64,000 nucleotides of DNA from Oxyruncus cristatus (taxonomy: Eukaryota > Chordata > Aves > Passeriformes > Cotingidae). The notes beneath the pieces were generated by a model. That model ran no database searches. It saw only the letters and a program-made list of their open reading frames with translations, and was not told the DNA's origin. Location of the stretch: NCBI GenBank assembly GCA_013399855.1, contig VXAY01006780.1, positions 2,921,399 through 2,985,398 on the forward strand, given 5' to 3'. A program made the position numbers and the translations under genes. Positions 26,880-38,800 of this stretch are shown here, in pieces; positions within the stretch are counted from its first letter, which is position 1, and each line of letters opens with the position of its first letter.

Positions 26880-27720
26880 CAGATTCTGTCTGTTGGCTGC
26901 TTTTTGATAAGCTCTGCTCCAAACACAATGCTAATGAGCGTAAGGGACATCCTCTGCGTGGGGCGGCTGCTTGACCGCATTTTGTCTGCATGTGGCTGAT
27001 TTCCTCACCCACTGCCAAGCCCCGTGGCATCGCTCCCCGCCGGGGCTTTTCCTTTGCCTCCTCGCCTCGCCGCCCAGCCCTCCCGGCCGCCGATAGCTCA
27101 CCCAACCTGCGTGAGTCAGCAGTAACCGAAGAAAGAGCTGAGGGGGAATAAACACTGGCCCCTGGAAACTTTCTCTCCCTAGCCCTGCAGGGTCTCTGTG
27201 CGCTCCTCATGTGAGCTCTGGAGCAGGGATGGGCGGTTTCTGAGCTTTTTTCATAGTAACACTGTATGATTACTTTGTTTTCCTGGTTGATCCCAAAGTC
27301 CACCCAGCTCCTGGTGTTAATTTACCCTTTGCCAAAGCCGTAGCTGCCCCCTTTTATACCGCCAGGCTCTTTACAAACCCATTGGTGATTGCTTTCCCAA
27401 GGCATCTACTGGGTTGCGTATAATTCCTCTAATTAAATGTAAAGGAGAGATGGTTTGGTGGAGCACCATTTCATCATTTCCCCTCTCGCTTCACGCTGTG
27501 GACTTTAATGAGGACCTAAAACACCATCTTGACTTGGCTTTAGTTTCAGGCCAGATGAGCTTTGCTTGTTAAGACGGTCTTCGCTTGTCAGGAAAAATAG
27601 CTTTATTAAGGTCATGTAACGCGGAGGGTTTGATTAAAGCTAATCAAGGAAGAAAACCAGACTGGCGCGGTGCGAATCAAACTTACTGTGACATGTTTAA
27701 CATAACTTCACCTCCCCTAT
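26880..27720. promoter_or_regulatory. CpG cluster and adjacent repeat-poor block (candidate enhancer)
   Basis: Bases about 27,000-27,115 are a compact GC- and CpG-rich segment inside AT-rich intron. At 27,112-27,121 lies TGAGTCAGCA, a match to a Maf/AP-1 (MARE-type) site. The following 600 bp is free of recognisable repeats and contains TAATT and AGCTAATCAAGG motifs and isolated CpGs. It stops just before the decamer array. The unusual retention of CpG inside an intron suggests a hypomethylated regulatory element; conservation cannot be tested here. Confidence 0.4.
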
Positions 27721-27782
27721 CTGTTAAAAGCAGACAGAAATAAGATCAAGTTACCCAGAAGAATGCCTGAGCTGGGGGATTG

Positions 27783-28406
27783 TGTATAGCACCGTACAAC
27801 ATTGTATAGCACTGTACACCCTATAGCACTGTACAAAGTCCTATAGCACTGTACAACGCTGTGTAGCACCATACAACACTGTGTAGCACCATACAACACT
27901 GTGTACCACTGTACAACCTTGTGTTGCACTGTACAACACTGTGTAGCACCATGCACTGTATAAGACCATAACATGTCTTGTAGCACCACACAGCCTCTAG
28001 TGCTGTACAATGTTGTATAGCACTGGAGAGCATTGTGTAGCACTGCCAGTAATCGCACAGCACCACTGTACAGCACTGCACAGCTCGGCACAGCACCATA
28101 CAACATTGTACAGCACTGTACAGCCCCACACAGCACTGTATAGCATTATATAGCACTGCACAGCGCCATACAGCTTTGTGCAGCGCCGCACAGCACCATA
28201 TAGCATCACATAGCACTGTACAGCAGTGTCGTACAGCACCTTAGAGCACCATACAGCAACATACAGAACTGTACAGCACCCTATAGAATTGTACTCCTCT
28301 GCACAGTGCCACACAGCACCCTATAGCACCGTACAGCACAGCTGTATAGGATCATACAGCACTGCACAGCACCATACAGCAGCATAGAGCACCACACAAC
28401 ACTGCG
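27783..28406. repeat. Minisatellite-like array with an approximately 10-bp period (TAGCACTGTA / CAGCACCATA type)
   Basis: About 620 bp is made of diverged copies of a decamer that itself looks like two pentamers, for example tatag-cactg-tacag-cacca. The period drifts through small indels. On the minus strand (NFIA sense) each copy reads like GTGCTGTACA / GGTGCTATA and contains no stop in most registers. As a result overlapping Cys/Tyr/Val/Leu-rich open frames appear in all three minus frames; they are by-products of the repeat. It ends abruptly at GC-rich unique DNA (28,407 on). I do not recognise it as a named satellite. Confidence 0.9.
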
Positions 28407-29999
28407 CTGCGGCTGCAGCTTAACCCACGCGGGGCTTCCCGGGAGTGACCCAGCCAACTCCAGCACCGCTGCTCCGCTTCCAGTCCTAGGGAGCCAGGCT
28501 CTCTCAGCACAGGCCAACTGCCACCCAGCAGTGTGGAGGTGGCCGGGCTTCCCTGGAATGCTCACCGAGTCGTCATGCTGATCTGGAGGGGCTCTAAACC
28601 TAAATAATGGTGTATGGTTGAGAGGGCCATGTTGCCAGTGGAGTGGGTGCCACACCAGGATGGAGAGAGATCCTGTGCCGCTTTCACCTCTGTTTTGTCA
28701 AGGTGATTTGGGTTTTACAGAAAACGCAGTGGTGTTTTTCAAATCCAAACGGCTGTCCCGCCACTGAGACTCATTATAGAGGCACCTCAGTTTTGGATTT
28801 ATTGGGTATATTTTTCCATATTTTCCTCTACAGAGTCCACAGCTGGGAGCTCGCTCTGCTTCCTCCGTGCACACCAACCACTGGGCTCCTTGCCTTTACT
28901 TTTACTTTGGTTTTACTATGTGGTGTCAACAAATGCAGACGGGGCTGTCTGAGGAAAGCATTTGGGAGAGACAGGGAGAAAAATAATTATACAAAAGTAG
29001 GTGCTGGTTCATAATTTTGGAGAAGTTCTGAGAATACTATAGCTCCAGTCAGCAGCCAAACACCATCAGCTGGGCCCTCCAGCCCCTCAAACTGCAAAAC
29101 ACCCATGCTCTGGAAAACAGGGATGAACTCGAGCCCTCGGCACATGCAGAGTCCGAGGGATGGTGACCCACCTCTTGAGGTCTGGGTTCTGCCGAAGTGT
29201 CCCACAGCTGCCAAAAGTAAAACTAGCAACCCAACCACCTCCGGTTTTTGGTTTGCTCCTGAGCCACTGGGTAGGAGGAAAACACCAACGGATGTCTGAG
29301 ACACAAGCAGATTAAGCTGCAAGATACAAGCTCTCACAAGCAAAAGCAATTAAATCTGAGCTTTTTGTTATTTTTTTTCTTTTAAGACAGAAGTTAGGAA
29401 CTCAGTGCTATGGAAGGGGCTTTTTAAGGATAATTTTCTCCAGAGAAGTTCAGGAACTCCAAACATACACAGGGATATCCTGCTTAGGACAAGGCTCAGC
29501 ATTAAAAAAACACAGTCTAAACAAAAACGTGGGACTACTCCCCTGCTCCAGCCCCGCTGCTCGGCGACGGATGGACAGGAAATTACCAGCAGTGGCACTG
29601 GGGGTTGCTGCCAAGAGGGAGCGCGGAAACAAAAGACCCTCTATTGTGTAGGAAAACCTGACATCCATCCCCTCTGCTATACTCTGAACTCCCATAAACC
29701 TTTCCTGTGAGATATGATTTGTGAGAGTTTTCCACTTTTCCAGTGCCCTGAGTCGTCCCCCCTCCAGCCCATGCAAGCGCCGGCTGCATTGACACTGAGT
29801 TTCATGTCACTGCCAGCCTTTAAAAGCCTGGATTTCTCCCGATTTCTTCTTCTCCTCCTCCTGCAGCCACCCAACAAACTGCTGTTAAGAAAGTAAATGA
29901 GATATTTGCCCTGGCAAGAAGCAGCAGCAGCCCCATATTGCACAAAGGGCTCGATTTTCTCCATTATTCTGTTCTCCTTCTGTACAAAATAAGGAGCTT
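28407..29999. other. Ordinary intron, no gene seen
   Basis: The first 250 bp after the decamer array is GC-rich. Overlapping open frames of 60-123 codons appear on both strands with no recognised family. A CTT/CTC pyrimidine run occurs at 29,840-29,865. Confidence 0.5.
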
Positions 30000-30330
30000 T
30001 TTTTGGCAAAACAGTAATATTTTATATTTCTCCGTTTCTTTTCGAAGCCATACACTGTAATTGACTAACGGGTCACTCTCAATTAATTATATTTAACAAG
30101 TAGAAGCTGCAGAGCAACGCTCCCTCCCCCAAATTATGTCCTTTGGTTATTTAAATAGGTGCAAGTAGAGGGATGGGAGAAGGAACAAGTCGGTAAAGTA
30201 TCAGCTGTGGAAGTTTGTTGGGAACTTTCCAAAACCCTACATCTGCTTGGCAACAGCTCAGAAAGGGATATGGTTACTCTTTTAACAGTAACACAGCTTT
30301 CCCAGGCTACAATATATGAAAAACAGCTTA
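30000..30330. promoter_or_regulatory. Candidate conserved non-coding block
   Basis: This repeat-free sequence includes TCAATTAATTATATTTAAC and GTTATTTAAATAGG. It resembles developmental non-coding elements in composition. I see no gene. Confidence 0.25.
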
Positions 30331-30599
30331 CCACGGAGCAGGGAAGGGCCAAGAGAGAGCTGCAAAACCCCCCTCGGCCCCAACATGGGACCCCATCACC
30401 TCCCCAGAGCCAGTCAGGGACCAGTAAAAGTGCTGTCCTTGGATGTGGGAGCCCCCCAAAACTCCTCCCCAGCACCCTGGGGTGGGCTGTGCAGCCGGGA
30501 ACAACTCGGGGCTGGAGAGGGGGTTCCTGCTCCAACTTTTTTGGGGGAGAAATACAGCATGGCTCTTGTCAGCATACGAATTTGCTCACCACAAGCAAC

Positions 30600-31560
30600 A
30601 CATCTAAAGGCACTGTTTATAATTATAGCATTAATTGATCTCTCATTTATTTTTTTCCAGCTGCTAATTAGAGAGATAATATCTCGGGTGCTTTACGAGC
30701 GTTAGAAGACTTTAGCTCGCACGGAGATACTTCTGCCGAGGAAACCAGAGGTGGATAGAGCAGAGAGCAATTGCTTCACAAAGAGAAATGATTTACCACA
30801 GTTGGGTGCATTTTTTATATTTTAATGAATATCGCTTTAGTCTAAAAAGAAGAAAAAAAAACAACAAACAACCTCCTGCAGCCCGTTTTGCGATACGAGG
30901 GCAGGGAGGCATTAGGAAGATTTAGTGCCTCTGCCGGGTCAGGAAAACACGGGAAAAAATCAGAAGTAAAAACAACAGCGCGAGAGAAAGGGGGAATTTT
31001 TGGCAGGGGATAAGACGCCTCTCCATGGCAAAGGGAGCAGGACACGGCTGTCCCGGCCCTCCCACACCAGGAGGCAGTCTGCAGGGAGCATCCAGGCGCC
31101 CGTCCCCGAGGCCGTGGGGTTCGGCATGCTGCTGTCGCTCCTCCAAAGCCCGGGATCTCTCCCGGAGCGGAGGGAGCACGTGTCTAGATGTAGTTTTACA
31201 ACTAGGTGAAAGTTCCCGCAGCGGCGGACGCACGGCTGGCACTGCCTGGTGTGACCCATTTCTCAAATAATTACAGCCTGAGTCACAAACCTGTTAAGAC
31301 CCAATTAACAAAAATGTTATGCATCAGTGATGCGTGTTTTGTCCAGAACTTTTAATTCCACAGTTTTTCCAAGTAAATTCTCTCTCTTTATTTTCTAGTC
31401 ATTAAATCCCCTCCCCTGGGTGCGAGCAGTTGCCTTCCCATTGTGTTGCGAAAGGGTTAGCGGGCCAAGAAGTCAGAAGGAAAAGGGTGTCATTACTTCT
31501 TGCCACTTTGTGGTGGGGAAAAAAATTTGGGAAAAAAAAATTAGAAATAAACTCTAGCTG
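30600..31560. promoter_or_regulatory. Candidate regulatory stretch with TAATTA motifs and a GC-rich centre
   Basis: The left part (30,610-30,830) has GCATTAATTGATC and GCTAATTAGAGAG motifs and CpGs. A GC-rich centre spans about 31,000-31,240. The right part (31,260-31,420) contains TGAGTCA (AP-1 type) and CCAATTAAC. The overlapping open frames of 60-114 codons on both strands follow the GC richness and carry no recognisable domain. Confidence 0.28.
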
Positions 31561-33439
31561 CTCCTGAAGCCGTGATGAAGCCCTGGAGACACCCCAGGAA
31601 CGGTGAGGGGTCAGGCTGTGCTCAGCCGGGGGGTGATGGTGGGGAAGGGGCTGGCACTGCCCTTGCCTTTGCAGACGAGGGGAGGCAGTGGAGAGGATTT
31701 TATTTGGCAGATGGGTGCAGCTATTGAGCTTATGCAGTAGTGGGTTTTTGGCTGCCCGAGTGGGGAGCCTGTTGTTTACTGTTTATGGATTTGTCAGTTT
31801 TAATTATTGTGAAGTGCCCAGATGCTCTGGCGACCAGTGCCATAAGCATTTAGGGAGCAAATATATAACCAAATGCATTCGAAAACATCTCTGCTTCCTC
31901 CCCATCCCTTTCCACCCCACCTCCCGGGACGCCCCATGGCACTAAACACCGGCTCTCCTCGGCATGCAGGACCACGGAGCACACAATGCTCCCACCAGTC
32001 CAGGGCTGCCCTGTGTCCTCGAACTCCAGCTTGGAGCTCCAGCTCCATCAGTGCCATCCCTGAAGGCTGCTGACCCCGGGGGCCCACTTCACCTCCCGGA
32101 TCCGCGTTTCGCTGTTCCTACCCCACCGCAGGCCCCGGGCGTGCAAATCTGGAAGCAGATCTGCTTCCTTGCACCTTTTTTTTTTTTATACCGTCCATCT
32201 TTTTAAGGTTATTGGACTCTGTTTTATATAACGCAGTTACGTGCATGGCAAATAGCATAAATGCATCCCAGACGCGGCCGGTGAGGAATGCTCCCCCTGG
32301 TTACACATGGACTTTTCATCTGCGGTCGTAGGGCTGCGAGTGGCCGTCTCCAAGAGCGCCGTAGCCTGCTCCTTCCTGACTCCATTGTAATCCATATTCC
32401 TCCTCCCTATGCGAAATGCTGCGCTAGATAAATTCCACTGTATTTCAGAAAGTTTTCCACAGCTCCCTAAGTGTTTCCATATGACACTGGGCTCTACAGG
32501 TAACTTGAGTTAAAGCCATTCCTTAAGCAAAACTCCCTGTAAAATTTTCCACTATCTCAGCAGTACTCTATGTGCTGTCATTAAAGCAGAGCACATATAT
32601 TTCGGAGCAGGATTTGCCGAGATGTTGGATTGCTCGGTGAGCCCCAATTAAGTTTTTTATATTTTTTTTTTTTATAAAAACCTCCTTGCTCAGGTCTTTC
32701 GCCTGTTCATTCACTGAGGTCCTTTTTAAGGGGGGAAGATGCAGCTTTCTGAGCCGTGCAGGGCGCAGACTCAGGCTGGGAGCGGCGTGGATAATGCCAG
32801 CCTTGTTCCCGCTGCCTTTTCACTCTGTTCCCAATCCTCCTTTTTTCCACCCATTTCCCCAGGAACGGCAGCGAACCCTAAATTGCAACCACCTGCTCCA
32901 TACATCATCCTCAGGCCTGGCAAGCCTGAAACGGCGGTGATGCTCAGTATTCCTGTAGGGAATTGCTCCCCAAAATGCTCAGCCCTGCTCTCCAAGGATG
33001 GCAGCAAAACCGCTGCACATGTAAAAGAGTTTAATTTGCACATAGGCTTATGCCAAAAGAGTGGCTCCTGTTCTCCAGGAAGCCCTTAGCAGGGAAGGAG
33101 AATCTCCAAAGCAAAGGCAAAATGCATGATTTCGGAGCAAAGATCCCTAAGGATGGAGGAAAAACCCCGAGCTGTGCAAATAGGATCGTGACGCCCTGTG
33201 CATGGAGCGACTGCATAACATCTGGCTGGATTCTGGCGAGAGAGAGAATCCAAGATGGCAGGAAAGATTAATGATTTTGTAACTTCTTCTGGTTTCAATG
33301 AACTTTTCTCTGGTTATAATCAAGGTTTTCAATGGCAGATTGGCTGCACGCTGGGCAGTGGTGAGCTGAGGTGGGGTGCTCTGTCTTCGGGAATGACAGA
33401 AGCACTCTGCCAGAAATCCAACTTGTAACTGTCCCGCAG

Positions 33440-33610
33440 AGCCTGTTACGCTCAAATAGCTGTTTTGCCACTGGTTTAATTAATAAGCCATATTATTGGT
33501 TAATTTGATACTGTCCTGAACTTTTGTCAAGGAAAAATTGGTTAATTTTATAGTGAATGGATTTGATGCAGTAGAAATAATGAATAAACAACTTTTTTAA
33601 AGGTATGGAC
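33440..33610. promoter_or_regulatory. Candidate conserved non-coding block, TTAATT-rich
   Basis: This short, repeat-free block carries several TTAATT/TTAATTT motifs and TTAATTAATAAG, in the style of homeodomain-bound developmental enhancers. No coding frame is present. Confidence 0.3.
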
Positions 33611-34279
33611 TCACAGCTTTGCTTTGATTAAACCCCCCATTTTTATTACACAAATAATCTCCATTATTGATAGACTCCTTTACAGACAAAGAACCTTCCC
33701 TGTCTTCAAACTGCTTTTTAAAAAGCTATTAAACACCCTTCTCTCATCCCAGGGTTTTACACATGCAAATACACCCCAAACTGTTTTAATTCTCCTTTTT
33801 CCCCTCATCTATCTCCCTGCTTTCCAGATGGACCACCAGCTTCCCACCACTGCCAGCAACAGCTTGTGTATTGTTTGTTTAAAACAAAGATGACGCATTA
33901 AATATCATATAAGACGTGAGGAGAAGGGTTAAGGATGATACTCGGAAACTGAAATGCCGTGCTAAGCCAGTCCAGTAAGGCGTTCCAAAGGTTGGTATGT
34001 GCAATGGGATCCAGGATCTGGCCACCCTCCGCCTTTGGGGAAGGCGCTTCCCTCCCTGCCTTGAGGATCCGCTTCCTCCAGAGAGAGTTAAACTTGTGCG
34101 AACGCTCTCCAAATTATACAGGCTAACCAACAATTATGTCATTTCATTCAAACATTCATTCACCCGTCATGTGCCCAGATTAAACAGTAACACTTTGTTT
34201 GAAACATTCTGCTGAAATTAGCAGACCAGAGTTGCCTTCACCTATATTTAAGCACCCAGCCCCGCGCCAATTGTAGCCT

Positions 34280-34295
34280 CGCCTGAACTCAGGCG
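34280..34295. repeat. 16-bp near-perfect palindrome
   Basis: CGCCTGA-AC-TCAGGCG has 7-bp perfect arms around a 2-base centre. It lies in unique, CpG-containing intron sequence and could be a dimeric factor site. Confidence 0.8.
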
Positions 34296-34500
34296 GGTTT
34301 AGGCAAGTTTAGCACTTTTGTGTGAGTCGAAGCTGTGCTTTTGTATGCTGTACATCTCTACGCGGTTATTAGATTTGTAGCAATAGCTCTATACAGATAT
34401 ATTCACAGGGATATGGAGCTATGAACATTTACATGAAAAATTAGGAATCCGGGAATAATGTAAAAATCTGAAAAAACCACGAATTTTAGGAAGAGGTTTA

Positions 34501-34527
34501 TGTTCACTTATGTTCACTTGTGTTCAC
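34501..34527. repeat. Three-copy decamer TGTTCACTTR
   Basis: TGTTCACTTA, TGTTCACTTG and TGTTCACCCC follow each other directly. A 10-bp period places each copy on the same face of the helix. The array lies inside a repeat-poor candidate regulatory block. Confidence 0.9.
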
Positions 34528-35189
34528 CCCAAAAAAGTATTTTCAAGCTATAATAAGAGAAAACAATGCACAAGAGCTGAAGTTTGGTCAGTGGTTTTGG
34601 TGATGCACCAGAAAAAGCAAAATCTGTAGATTTTTTACCATTTCCTTCTCTAAGGACATTGGTCTGGGACACAATATGGATTTTAATCACCATATTTTGT
34701 TTGAAAGCAGAAAAGTAACCACCCCACCACCAGCCCTCTCCTGCATTCTTTTCTATAATCTCCCTTCATTGGGACACCAGCACCCCTCACTGCCGGCACA
34801 CACTGCAGAAGGGTGCAGAGCTCCAGGATGCCCAAGGCTGGCATTAATGCTAAAATCTGCAGTGCTACCAACATCTCCAAGATGCCAGTTTGCTGCCATC
34901 AGCTTTGTGTGACAGGAGAGAATAGCAGGCAGATTGCGTATCTAATGAGCCACACATATTGAAAATCCACAGCAATCTCTGGAATACATGTGGATTTGTC
35001 TAAAACTTTAAAATATGGCCTGGATGGTGTCCTGACTGCCAAAACCACAATGAATTCACTGTTACTGTCACTAATCTCCATGTATGTTACATATGGTTGA
35101 CATTTTTCTTTAACTCTCATATTTTTTGCATGTGTGCGTGTATAAATAGGGTAAGAGGGAGGCGAGGAGCAGGCAGACAAACAAACAAC

Positions 35190-35270
35190 CGGCTGGGATG
35201 CACGACGTTCCCATTAGGCATTGGATAATTAGTCCAAAGTGTGTTATGCAAATCTGCAGAGCCCCAAACA
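35190..35270. promoter_or_regulatory. POU octamer with homeodomain motif
   Basis: A perfect ATGCAAAT octamer at 35,246-35,253 follows GATAATTAG 20 bases to the left. Two separate sites this close suggest a small regulatory element, though both are short motifs. Confidence 0.25.
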
Positions 35271-35478
35271 GCATGTTTTTGAGCTTAGGTGAAGTCTAGG
35301 TCCATCCTGGGAACTCAGATGTGCCTTTCTGGCGTTATGTTAAAGCGTTCATCCCAAAGTTGGAAGGGCTGCTCCAAGTCATGCTGAATCCAGCAGGAAT
35401 CTCGAGGCATTTCAATGCAATACAGGGAACTTCACACGCTTTGTGTATTTCTTCAGATTACTAGTTTAGAATATTTAT

Positions 35479-35893
35479 AGAATCTCAGAATAGGTTGGAC
35501 TGGAAGGACCATAAAGGCCATCTCATTTCAACCCCTTGCCACAGGCAGGGACACCTTCTATTACACCACTTGCTCCAAGCCCATCCAACCTGGTCTTGGA
35601 CACTTCCAGGGATGGGGCAGCCACAGCTCCTCTGGGCAACCTGTGCCAGGGCCTCACCACTCTCATGGTCAAGGATTTCTCCATGATCTCTAATCTACCC
35701 AGGTCCTTAGTCAATGTGAAGTCATTTGCCTTTGTCCTGTCACTCCATGGCCTAGTCCAAAGTCCCTCTCCAGCTCTCTTTGAGCCCCTTCAGTAGTGGA
35801 AGGTGCTCTAAGGTCTCCCCAGAGCCTTCCCTTCTCCACGCCAAACGCCCCCAGCTCCCCCAGCCTGTCCCTGTAGCAGAGGGGCTCCAGCCA
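35479..35893 (-). mobile_element. CR1 LINE fragment, longest in the window, reverse orientation
   Basis: The plus strand starts AGAATCTCAGAATAGGTTGG and continues through AACCCCTTGCCACAGGCAGG, CATCCAACCTGGTCTTGGAC, CACTTCCAGGGATGGGGCAG, GGGCAACCTGTGCCAGGGCC and CTTTGAGCCCCTTCAGTAG to CCTGTCCCTGTAGCAGAGG. About 415 bp of CR1 3' sequence is preserved. The block is GC-richer than its flanks, which matches an inserted element. Confidence 0.95.
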
Positions 35894-38800
35894 TTTAATA
35901 CACACTTCATCTTAAAGGATTTAATATTCATATGATATATGTTGTCTTGACCACCCGATCAGAGTATGAACTCTTGCAGAAGAAGGAATAAATCCCCTTT
36001 TCCTAGCAATGCAATATTACAGGGTGTGCTGGCAGAAAAGTTGTATGTGGACTAAGAAATAATATTTCATACATTCCTTTTACTTTCTAGGTAAATTTAT
36101 GCCAGATTTTATTCCACTACAGCGTTACGAGCAGCACTGCTTATCTCTGTTTCAGTGCACTTCTACCAAACAGTAGGTCAGCTGAAAACTTTGTTTACTG
36201 CCTGAGGAGAAGCAAATAGTAGTCATGCATGGTTGGCAGGGGCTCACGGTGTGATATATTCACTGCTGTTATATGGCTCATCATATAATTTAAGTCTATT
36301 GTAAACAGTCTATTTATGATACACATCCCGTTTGGACATGTAAATTCCTTGGCTTGTGAGAACAGCATTACAGGGATGGGTATGTTCCTCCTACTACGTG
36401 GCATTCACCGTTGGTAAGTTTAATAATGAAGTGAACATGGTTCTAGTAGAGGAGAAGACCTCTCTTAATTTTCACTTGAAATCAACTCAACAAAATCTCA
36501 CAGTAGGTGTTTCTTTGATGGCTGTTTCCCAGGAGATCCACTTGCTCCCCCGGAATTTTTTTCAAGCCTGTTTCTAACAGGCTGTTCTCTTTGGACAGCC
36601 TGTAGCAATTTCCTTTATAAACCTCTCCAGTGGTGCTGTGAGGAAAGGTATCCACAGCAAAACAAGAGAGTCAGCAGCCCTACCAAAACATGGAAAACAG
36701 CACAGCCAAGGGTTCTAGGGATGGGTGAGAAATTCTGCAGTCAAAAAAGGCAGCCAGTCTCATCCCACTGAGGTCCCCAGGACTGTCCTCCTTGGGAGAC
36801 AGGTCCCCACCAGGGACTCTCCTTGTTGAGTCTCTCTTGCATCATATCATGCACACGACTAGCTCACACCCCTATTTTGGGAAGAACAAACCCTGGCCAT
36901 GGTTACCCTGATGATGCCTGATGCTGCATACCAGCCCTCTCTTCCTAGTCCACCTGATAAACCATTCTTGGCTTTTATCTGCCTCCTTTCTATCTGCCAG
37001 TGAGATTTTATAGAAGACACTCAAGCAGCCACACAGCACAGACCCAGGAGCAACCCCCTGTTTCTGTGCTGCACCAGATTTTGGACAAAGAGGCTGTAAG
37101 AACATGTGTCAAAGCAAATGATACTTGCCTTTATCACTGACTTTTTTTTAACTTTTCAAGAGCTCTGGGTTGAATAAAGCCAACATTTCTCATAATAAGT
37201 CATGTGGTGACATTCTGTGCATGTGCCAGGGGAGAGCAAATCTCAGAGGGCTTCTAAAACCGTACAACAGGGTTGGGTTCTGCCACACACTCCTCACAAC
37301 TTCCTTCTTCCACACCTTTAAACACCCTTCCTTTCTAAAGGGATGTGTCAGTAGCAAAAGGCATTGGGAATCTCTGGGCTTTTTGCAGGTGCATGTGGAT
37401 GAGTGGGAGGAACTGCTTCGGCCCTGTCCATCAGAGAAAGCACTGCCACGTCCATGAGAACAAGGACAGCATTATCCTGGGCACAATGTCCATCCAGGCA
37501 GATGGGTAGCAGAGAGAGATTCATTTTTGAATACACCAGACAGTTTTATAGATTGCTACACTTAAATAAATTCCTGCATCACTGTTATGTGGTCTGATCT
37601 AGATTGGTAGATGCCTTCTGCAAGGCAAGAACGCCAGCAATGGTGATAACATCAATATCTGTGGCTGGGCTGGGCACAGCACAAACACACACTGTCTACA
37701 CTCTGGAAGCTTTAATATCTTAAGCAGACAAATAGAAGAAAAGAAACAGCGGCGCTCCCACTTGTGCTCCTGACAAACTGTGCTGTTGCAGAACCAGTTA
37801 AATAGTTTGCCCAAGGCCACAAAGAAAGGCTGTGGCAGAGCTGGAAGGGGACCCAACTTCTGCACATTTCCAGCCACGTGCACCAGTCCGGTGCTTTCTC
37901 CCTGCAAAGATTAACATATTCAATACTTCCCTGAGTACTTTTGAATAATTGTAACCACCACTTACTTTCATCTGAGTGGCTGTGAAAAGCTACATCATCC
38001 CTTGGTTTAATTTCTTTCCCCAAGAAGAATTGCATTTGAAAAGAGCACAAGCAAGTCTGAACCTGCTAATTACACCACAGTACCAGAACAGAAGAAAAAT
38101 CATATAAAGGTATTCCTGACGTTATATGAGCTCATGTCAGTCAGGGCCTCTAAAGAGCCAGAAAAAATTGATTGCAACTTCTTCAAAGTAGACCTTCTAA
38201 AAACACAGCTGGTCTTTAAAAAGTTGTAGGTATTTTGTGGTCATTTCATGACTACAATAGCGGTTAAAATCTGTCACAGTGGAGGTGCAAGAAGAGCTGG
38301 TTTGCTCTTCACAGGATTGGGCTCTTCTTCAAAAGAGTGAGTGATGTGAATAGCATGAGGGAGAGATGGCTGTAAGAGCCAGTTATGTTCCAATGCTCAA
38401 AGAAAACCCACAGTATTCATGAAATATCAGCAAAAAATTTATGGCAGGTATATGCATAATTTAAATCATTTAATGCCATGCAATTTATGCCAACTAACAA
38501 AGAAAAATACTGCATGATGCCAGTTCTGATTAATGTGATCACACTTTACATTTCTTTGGAGCTTCTCCTAATGAAGGGCAAGCAGAAATTTCCCCTTGCT
38601 AACAACTTTCCAGCTCCAGCTTTACTTTCCAGTGCTTTCTCTTGTAGCACACATCATTCATTTTGCTGAGCAACTACATTCACTTCTATTAGGCAGCTAT
38701 TAATTACTGGGCCCTAATGGCAAGGTGACAGTGCATTGCATCGCCATCAAGAAGTGCAGATCAGAAAGTTCATGAAGAATCAGGTTTTGAATAAAAATGA

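Larger units (their letters stand above)
34080..34560. promoter_or_regulatory. Candidate conserved non-coding block with palindrome and decamer array
   Basis: This unique intron contains scattered CpGs unusual for AT-rich surroundings, the 16-bp palindrome at 34,280 and the three-copy TGTTCACTTR array at 34,501. No repeat family is recognised, and the open frames are short. Confidence 0.3.

Noticed and set aside
26335..27303. A 322-codon minus-strand open frame, the longest in the window
   Set aside because: It crosses a poly-A tract (Phe run) and a GC-rich CpG cluster. It shows no known domain and no splice-bounded exon pattern.
27783..28406. CRISPR-like array
   Set aside because: The period is about 10 bp with no spacers of constant length, and the genome is vertebrate. 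It is a minisatellite.
27717..28655. Overlapping Cys/Tyr/Val-rich minus-strand open frames of 105-139 codons
   Set aside because: They arise because the decamer unit lacks stop codons and its period is not a multiple of three, so every frame stays open. There is no gene.
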